Assembly (NCBI GenBank): GCA_002773545.1
Contig: PFAV01000024.1
Location: 1 to 6,789 of the forward strand
DNA length: 6,789 bases
DNA from: a bacterium (Candidatus Gribaldobacteria) CG10_big_fil_rev_8_21_14_0_10_41_12
Lineage (GTDB): Bacteria; Patescibacteriota; Minisyncoccia; Minisyncoccales; CG1-02-41-26
Direction: 5' to 3'
In this document: positions 3,819 through 6,789 of the stretch, piece by piece
Layout: each line of letters starts with the position of its first letter
Position numbering within the stretch: position 1 is the stretch's first letter
The notes under the pieces: model-generated
Told to the model about the DNA's origin: nothing
The model's database searches: none
The model's input: the letters and a program-made list of their open reading frames with translations, nothing else
Position numbers and translations under genes: made by a program

Positions 3819-6668
3819 CTATGGCGCGACTGTCTTCTTTAGTTCATTAATAATCAATTTCATTTGAGCGTAAGAAGTAGTTAGAATAAGTTTGCCGTTG
3901 AAAATGGCATAGCAAATGCCGAAATCCTGCTTAGTAAATGTTTGATAGCGAAAAGCCGCGCCGCCCGACAAAGCGCTCCTGAAATAACCAACCTCGGCTG
4001 GCTTGGTTTTGCCTAAGGCCGTCCAAAGCCCGGCCCAATCTTTTTCCATTTGCGGCTCCCATGTCTTTAAGGCCAGAGCCAAGGCAATATTGTCTTTGAT
4101 ATTAACGACAAAGCCGAAACGGCTGATAGCGCCTTGCTTAAAAAATAATAAAATGTCCCCAATTGCTAATTTATCAGTAATATTTTCCGGCCAAGGCGTT
4201 TGCAAAACCGTTAAGAAACCGTTCAGACCCAAAATCAAATTATCATTGGTCTGAAAAACTATTTCTGTTAAGCCAGGCCCCTGATTCTCTTGCAAAGCTG
4301 TTTTTAATAATTCAGCCATTGAGGTGGTGGCGCCGAGCTGGAGAGTTTTAGTTTGCTGAACCGCGATCAAGGGTTGGGGCAGAACCGCCACCGGCGTAGT
4401 GGTGGGCGCGGTTGTAGTGGCAATAGGAGCAGCGGGAGTAGTCGTCACGGTGGTGGTGGCTGACCCCGCGAGAGGCGAATCCTCTAACGGAGCTGGTTGT
4501 CCGATAAAAATGGGTGTTGAGGTGGGCGTAGTGGTTGCGGGCCTGGTTGGAATAGTCACTACTGGAGACACTGGCAGGGCTGGCAAAGAAATTTCTGATT
4601 TGGGCAAAATAACATAAAAATAAACTAAAACCACCGTGATAACCGCTACCACGAAAATTATTAAAAGAAAAAATATTCTAGCTAAAACCTTTTCAAAAAG
4701 TGAAGATTTTTTTACTAACGGCCGAAAAACAATCTCTTTACCTATCTTCATAGAACCCATGGTTGGGGATGGGGCGCGGCCGGATAAGCGCGCCATAAAT
4801 CTTGCCCGTCCGGCTAATTCTTCCGGCGAAACCTGCGATAACTTTAATAAAATATCGGCCTTGGAAAGCGGCCCCTTAATTTTTGACACTATAAATGACT
4901 CCCGTTGCGTTTCAGCTTTTTGTTGTATCAAAGCCAAGTTTTTTTCTCGCTCTCTGATGATAGCCTGCTGTTTTATTTTCACCGCGGTTTGCGCTTCTGA
5001 TCCTAATAAAGCTTCCGGCTTAGTCGCGGTAAATTTAATGGGAGTTGCCTCGAGCCCACCCTCAACAACTGGCTTGTCATAAAAATTCAAAACCGGTAAA
5101 AGAGGCTTAACCTGCTCGCTTCTCGTTTCAATTTCTTGTTTCTTAGCCGCCTCAACCGCTGATTTTTGTTTGTTTCTTTCAGCAATAATGCCTTCCGCAG
5201 AAGCAAAAGGTTTTCTCAACAAAATATCTATATCTTGGGCTCTTATTTCTAAAGCCGTTTGTTTCTGCAAGGCCTCGTCGTAGCTTTTGCGCGAAACACC
5301 AGCTTGCTCTTTGTTCTGCTCGGCTTTCTTTTCAATTTCCCAACGTTTTTGTTCAGTGCTTTTGCGTTGCTCGTCTAATCGCCAGCGACTTTGTTCAATT
5401 TCTTTTTTCTCTGGAAAAGAATCTGCTTTATCAATGGCCTCTTCTAAGGAGGCCTCTTGCGCCTCTATGGCCTTTTCTTGCTGGCCAAGCTCGTTCAGCT
5501 GCTTGCTTAATGAAAGAGCCTCGCTTTGGCTAACGGCTTTTTCTTTGCCCAAAGCCCTTCTTTGCGCGTCCAGCACAGCTACTTTTTCAATGAGCATTAA
5601 GCGTTCTTGAGCCAAAGTAGTTTTTTCCAGCTCTTGGCTGGCTTTTTCTGCCTGGCGTCGTAAATCGCCTTCTTGTTGAGCAACGGTCTGTAATTGCAGT
5701 TCCGTGGCTTTAATCTCGTTATTCTTGACCTCAACCTTTTCTTCTTGCGCCCATTTTTCCTGCGCCGCCTGGCGTCGTTGTTGCTCCAAGACCCACCTCT
5801 GCTCTTCTAATTGGTGCCTTTCTTGTGGCAGGGCGGCGGCTTTTTCTTTTTGTTCAATTTCTTTTTCTTGCGACTTGATTTGAGCGTCTTTGATGATAAA
5901 AGGCGAAAGCGACTTAACTAATACTTGCTTTTCCTCCGCAAGAGTTGCTAATTTTAATTCCAACGGCCTCCTCTGCGGCCAAAAAACTTGTAGCTTGGCG
6001 TCTAAATCGCTTTTTTCTTGGGCAAAACGATTTCTCTGCTCTGCTTTCTCCTGCAACTCTTCAATGAAAAAGGGTTCAACTTTAAAGTTGCCCGGCAAAA
6101 CAGTGGCTACAACCGGCTCGGTTGGTGTTGACGCGACAGGCTCAATAAATTTTGGCAAAGGCGGTGCAATAACAGGCGCAGACACGGGCTGTACTGGCAA
6201 ATCAATTACTCTTTCACCCAAACGCAAGCCCGAAGCCAACTCCTTTTTAACTATTATTGGTTTGGGTTCTGGTGTAGCTACAGAAAAAGCAGGAACAACA
6301 GCCACCGGCGTCTGCTCATTAGACGGTGTAACGATAGGTGGCAAAGGCATTGTGGATAAATACGGCAAAACAGCTGGCGCTTTTTCTGGCAACGCCTGTT
6401 TTTGCTTTTTTGGACGGCTTAAACCCTGCTTAATTTTTGAAAAAAAACTTTCTTTCTTGCCCATTGACCAAGAAGCCTCTGCTCTTGGCTGGGGCGCTAT
6501 TTTCAACCAGCCCCGCTTTCTTTTCTCTTTAACCACTTGCGCTGATTCACCCTGCAATTGCCGCAAATCGTCTTCCATATAAACCAAAGCGCCCTGGGCT
6601 AAAATTTGAAAAATATTTTCATCAGTGAGTTCTCTTGTCCCGGCCGCAAGGCCAGCTGTTTGAGCCAT
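3819..6668 (-). CDS. Large single-pass membrane protein with duplicated coiled coil
   Basis: This 949-residue protein has no function I can name. Order of parts: a short conserved-looking N-terminus (1-45, RELTDENIFQILAQGALVY); a basic segment (46-92); a Pro-rich disordered region (93-195); a long Glu/Gln/Lys/Arg coiled coil (about 200-515); a cytoplasmic segment with LSKADILLKLSQVSPEELAG (601-620); one TM helix (about 665-688); a Thr/Pro-rich stalk (699-765); and a folded C-terminal domain (about 775-949). There is no signal peptide, and basic residues precede the TM (RPLVKKSSLFEKVLAR), so the N-terminal 660 residues should be cytoplasmic and the last 260 outside. The coiled coil contains two related Trp-bearing units (279-313 and 417-450). 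The layout resembles large uncharacterised proteins of Parcubacteria, possibly for envelope or surface structures. The start ATG has no Shine-Dalgarno and follows repeat copy 2 by 16 bases. Confidence 0.85.
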   Translation of the reverse strand: MAQTAGLAAGTRELTDENIFQILAQGALVYMEDDLRQLQGESAQVVKEKRKRGWLKIAPQPRAEASWSMGKKESFFSKIKQGLSRPKKQKQALPEKAPAVLPYLSTMPLPPIVTPSNEQTPVAVVPAFSVATPEPKPIIVKKELASGLRLGERVIDLPVQPVSAPVIAPPLPKFIEPVASTPTEPVVATVLPGNFKVEPFFIEELQEKAEQRNRFAQEKSDLDAKLQVFWPQRRPLELKLATLAEEKQVLVKSLSPFIIKDAQIKSQEKEIEQKEKAAALPQERHQLEEQRWVLEQQRRQAAQEKWAQEEKVEVKNNEIKATELQLQTVAQQEGDLRRQAEKASQELEKTTLAQERLMLIEKVAVLDAQRRALGKEKAVSQSEALSLSKQLNELGQQEKAIEAQEASLEEAIDKADSFPEKKEIEQSRWRLDEQRKSTEQKRWEIEKKAEQNKEQAGVSRKSYDEALQKQTALEIRAQDIDILLRKPFASAEGIIAERNKQKSAVEAAKKQEIETRSEQVKPLLPVLNFYDKPVVEGGLEATPIKFTATKPEALLGSEAQTAVKIKQQAIIREREKNLALIQQKAETQRESFIVSKIKGPLSKADILLKLSQVSPEELAGRARFMARLSGRAPSPTMGSMKIGKEIVFRPLVKKSSLFEKVLARIFFLLIIFVVAVITVVLVYFYVILPKSEISLPALPVSPVVTIPTRPATTTPTSTPIFIGQPAPLEDSPLAGSATTTVTTTPAAPIATTTAPTTTPVAVLPQPLIAVQQTKTLQLGATTSMAELLKTALQENQGPGLTEIVFQTNDNLILGLNGFLTVLQTPWPENITDKLAIGDILLFFKQGAISRFGFVVNIKDNIALALALKTWEPQMEKDWAGLWTALGKTKPAEVGYFRSALSGGAAFRYQTFTKQDFGICYAIFNGKLILTTSYAQMKLIINELKKTVAP

Positions 6669-6684
6669 AAACTTTTAATTACAC

Positions 6685-6749
6685 TGTCATTCTGAGGCCT
6701 AATGGCCGAAGAATCTCCAAGATTCTTCGCCTACTGGCTCAGAATGACA
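6685..6749. repeat. 65-bp palindromic dispersed repeat, copy 2
   Basis: It is 62/65 identical to the copy at 1029-1093, same orientation. Outer arms TGTCATTCTGAG (6685-6696) and CTCAGAATGACA (6738-6749) are perfect; the inner arms CGAAGAATCT and AGATTCTTCG pair over 10 bp with a 3-nt loop. The three differences from copy 1 all lie in the inner half (two beside the apical loop, one in the internal loop), so the outer arms are fully conserved. It fills most of the gap before the 949-residue gene and begins 2 bases past a possible upstream stop codon. Confidence 0.92.
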
Positions 6750-6751
6750 CA

Positions 6752-6789
6752 CTATCGCAAACTGCCAAATTCTGATGGGTTTTGAGGCC
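6752..6789 (-). CDS. Possible C-terminal end of an upstream gene (partial)
   Basis: On the minus strand one frame reads 11 codons from the window edge, PQNPSEFGSLR, then TAG at 6754-6752. The repeat begins 2 bases later and the next gene follows in the same direction, so a gene ending here would fit the layout seen between hppA and its downstream neighbour. The stretch is too short to prove coding or to name a family. Confidence 0.3.
   Translation of the reverse strand, partial: PQNPSEFGSLR

Noticed and set aside
5890..6582. Plus-strand open frame of 230 codons opposite the 949-residue gene
   Set aside because: It is a shadow of the biased minus-strand gene (Pro/Ala/Lys-rich codons read backwards); the product has low-complexity Ser/Gly/Thr composition, no motif, and no promoter or start context. 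The same holds for plus-strand frames at 4003-4254, 4399-4617, 4636-5082 and 5287-5610.
6682..6752. Target-site duplication around the 65-bp repeat
   Set aside because: Copy 2 is flanked by CAC on both sides and copy 1 by TA on both sides, but the two do not agree in length or sequence, and such short matches occur by chance.

Overview
The window looks like a piece of a small-genome bacterium, most likely a member of the Patescibacteria (Candidate Phyla Radiation, Parcubacteria-like). This is an inference. It rests on the style of the large coiled-coil/single-TM/Thr-Pro-rich protein, the absence of recognisable Shine-Dalgarno sequences before any start, the compact gene layout and the many short palindromic repeats between genes. 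One gene ends in TGA, so the standard bacterial code fits. Every supported gene is on the minus strand, so transcription runs from the right end of the window to the left.

Reading in the direction of transcription: (1) 6789-6752 may be the last codons of a gene that enters from outside. (2) 6749-6685 is copy 2 of a 65-bp palindromic repeat. (3) 6668-3819 encodes a 949-residue membrane-anchored protein: a cytoplasmic Pro-rich region and long coiled coil with an internal duplication, one TM helix, a Thr/Pro-rich stalk, and an extracytoplasmic C-terminal domain. (4) 3703-3353 encodes a TraR/DksA-type C4 zinc-finger regulator. (5) 3360-3112 is about 250 bp made almost entirely of three abutting hairpins. 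(6) 3108-1120 is a complete membrane-bound proton-pumping pyrophosphatase (hppA) of the K+-independent type. (7) 1096-1026 is copy 1 of the same 65-bp repeat. (8) 1016-619 holds two small unrecognised ORFs that join into one 132-residue frame if a G7 run gained one G. (9) 544-1 is a type II toxin-antitoxin pair: an AbrB/SpoVT-fold antitoxin overlapping a PIN-domain (VapC-like) toxin that is cut by the window edge, preceded by a near-consensus promoter that would give an almost leaderless mRNA.

The genes do not form one obvious pathway. hppA is an energy gene (PPi-driven proton pumping), the DksA-like protein is probably a transcription regulator, and the toxin-antitoxin pair is accessory. No CRISPR array, tRNA, rRNA, transposase or phage gene was seen. 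The most unusual content is the palindromic DNA: two near-identical copies of one dispersed repeat, and the triple-hairpin block whose edge supplies the stop codon of the DksA-like gene. The possible frameshift gene and the duplicated Trp-bearing coiled coil of the 949-residue protein come next.
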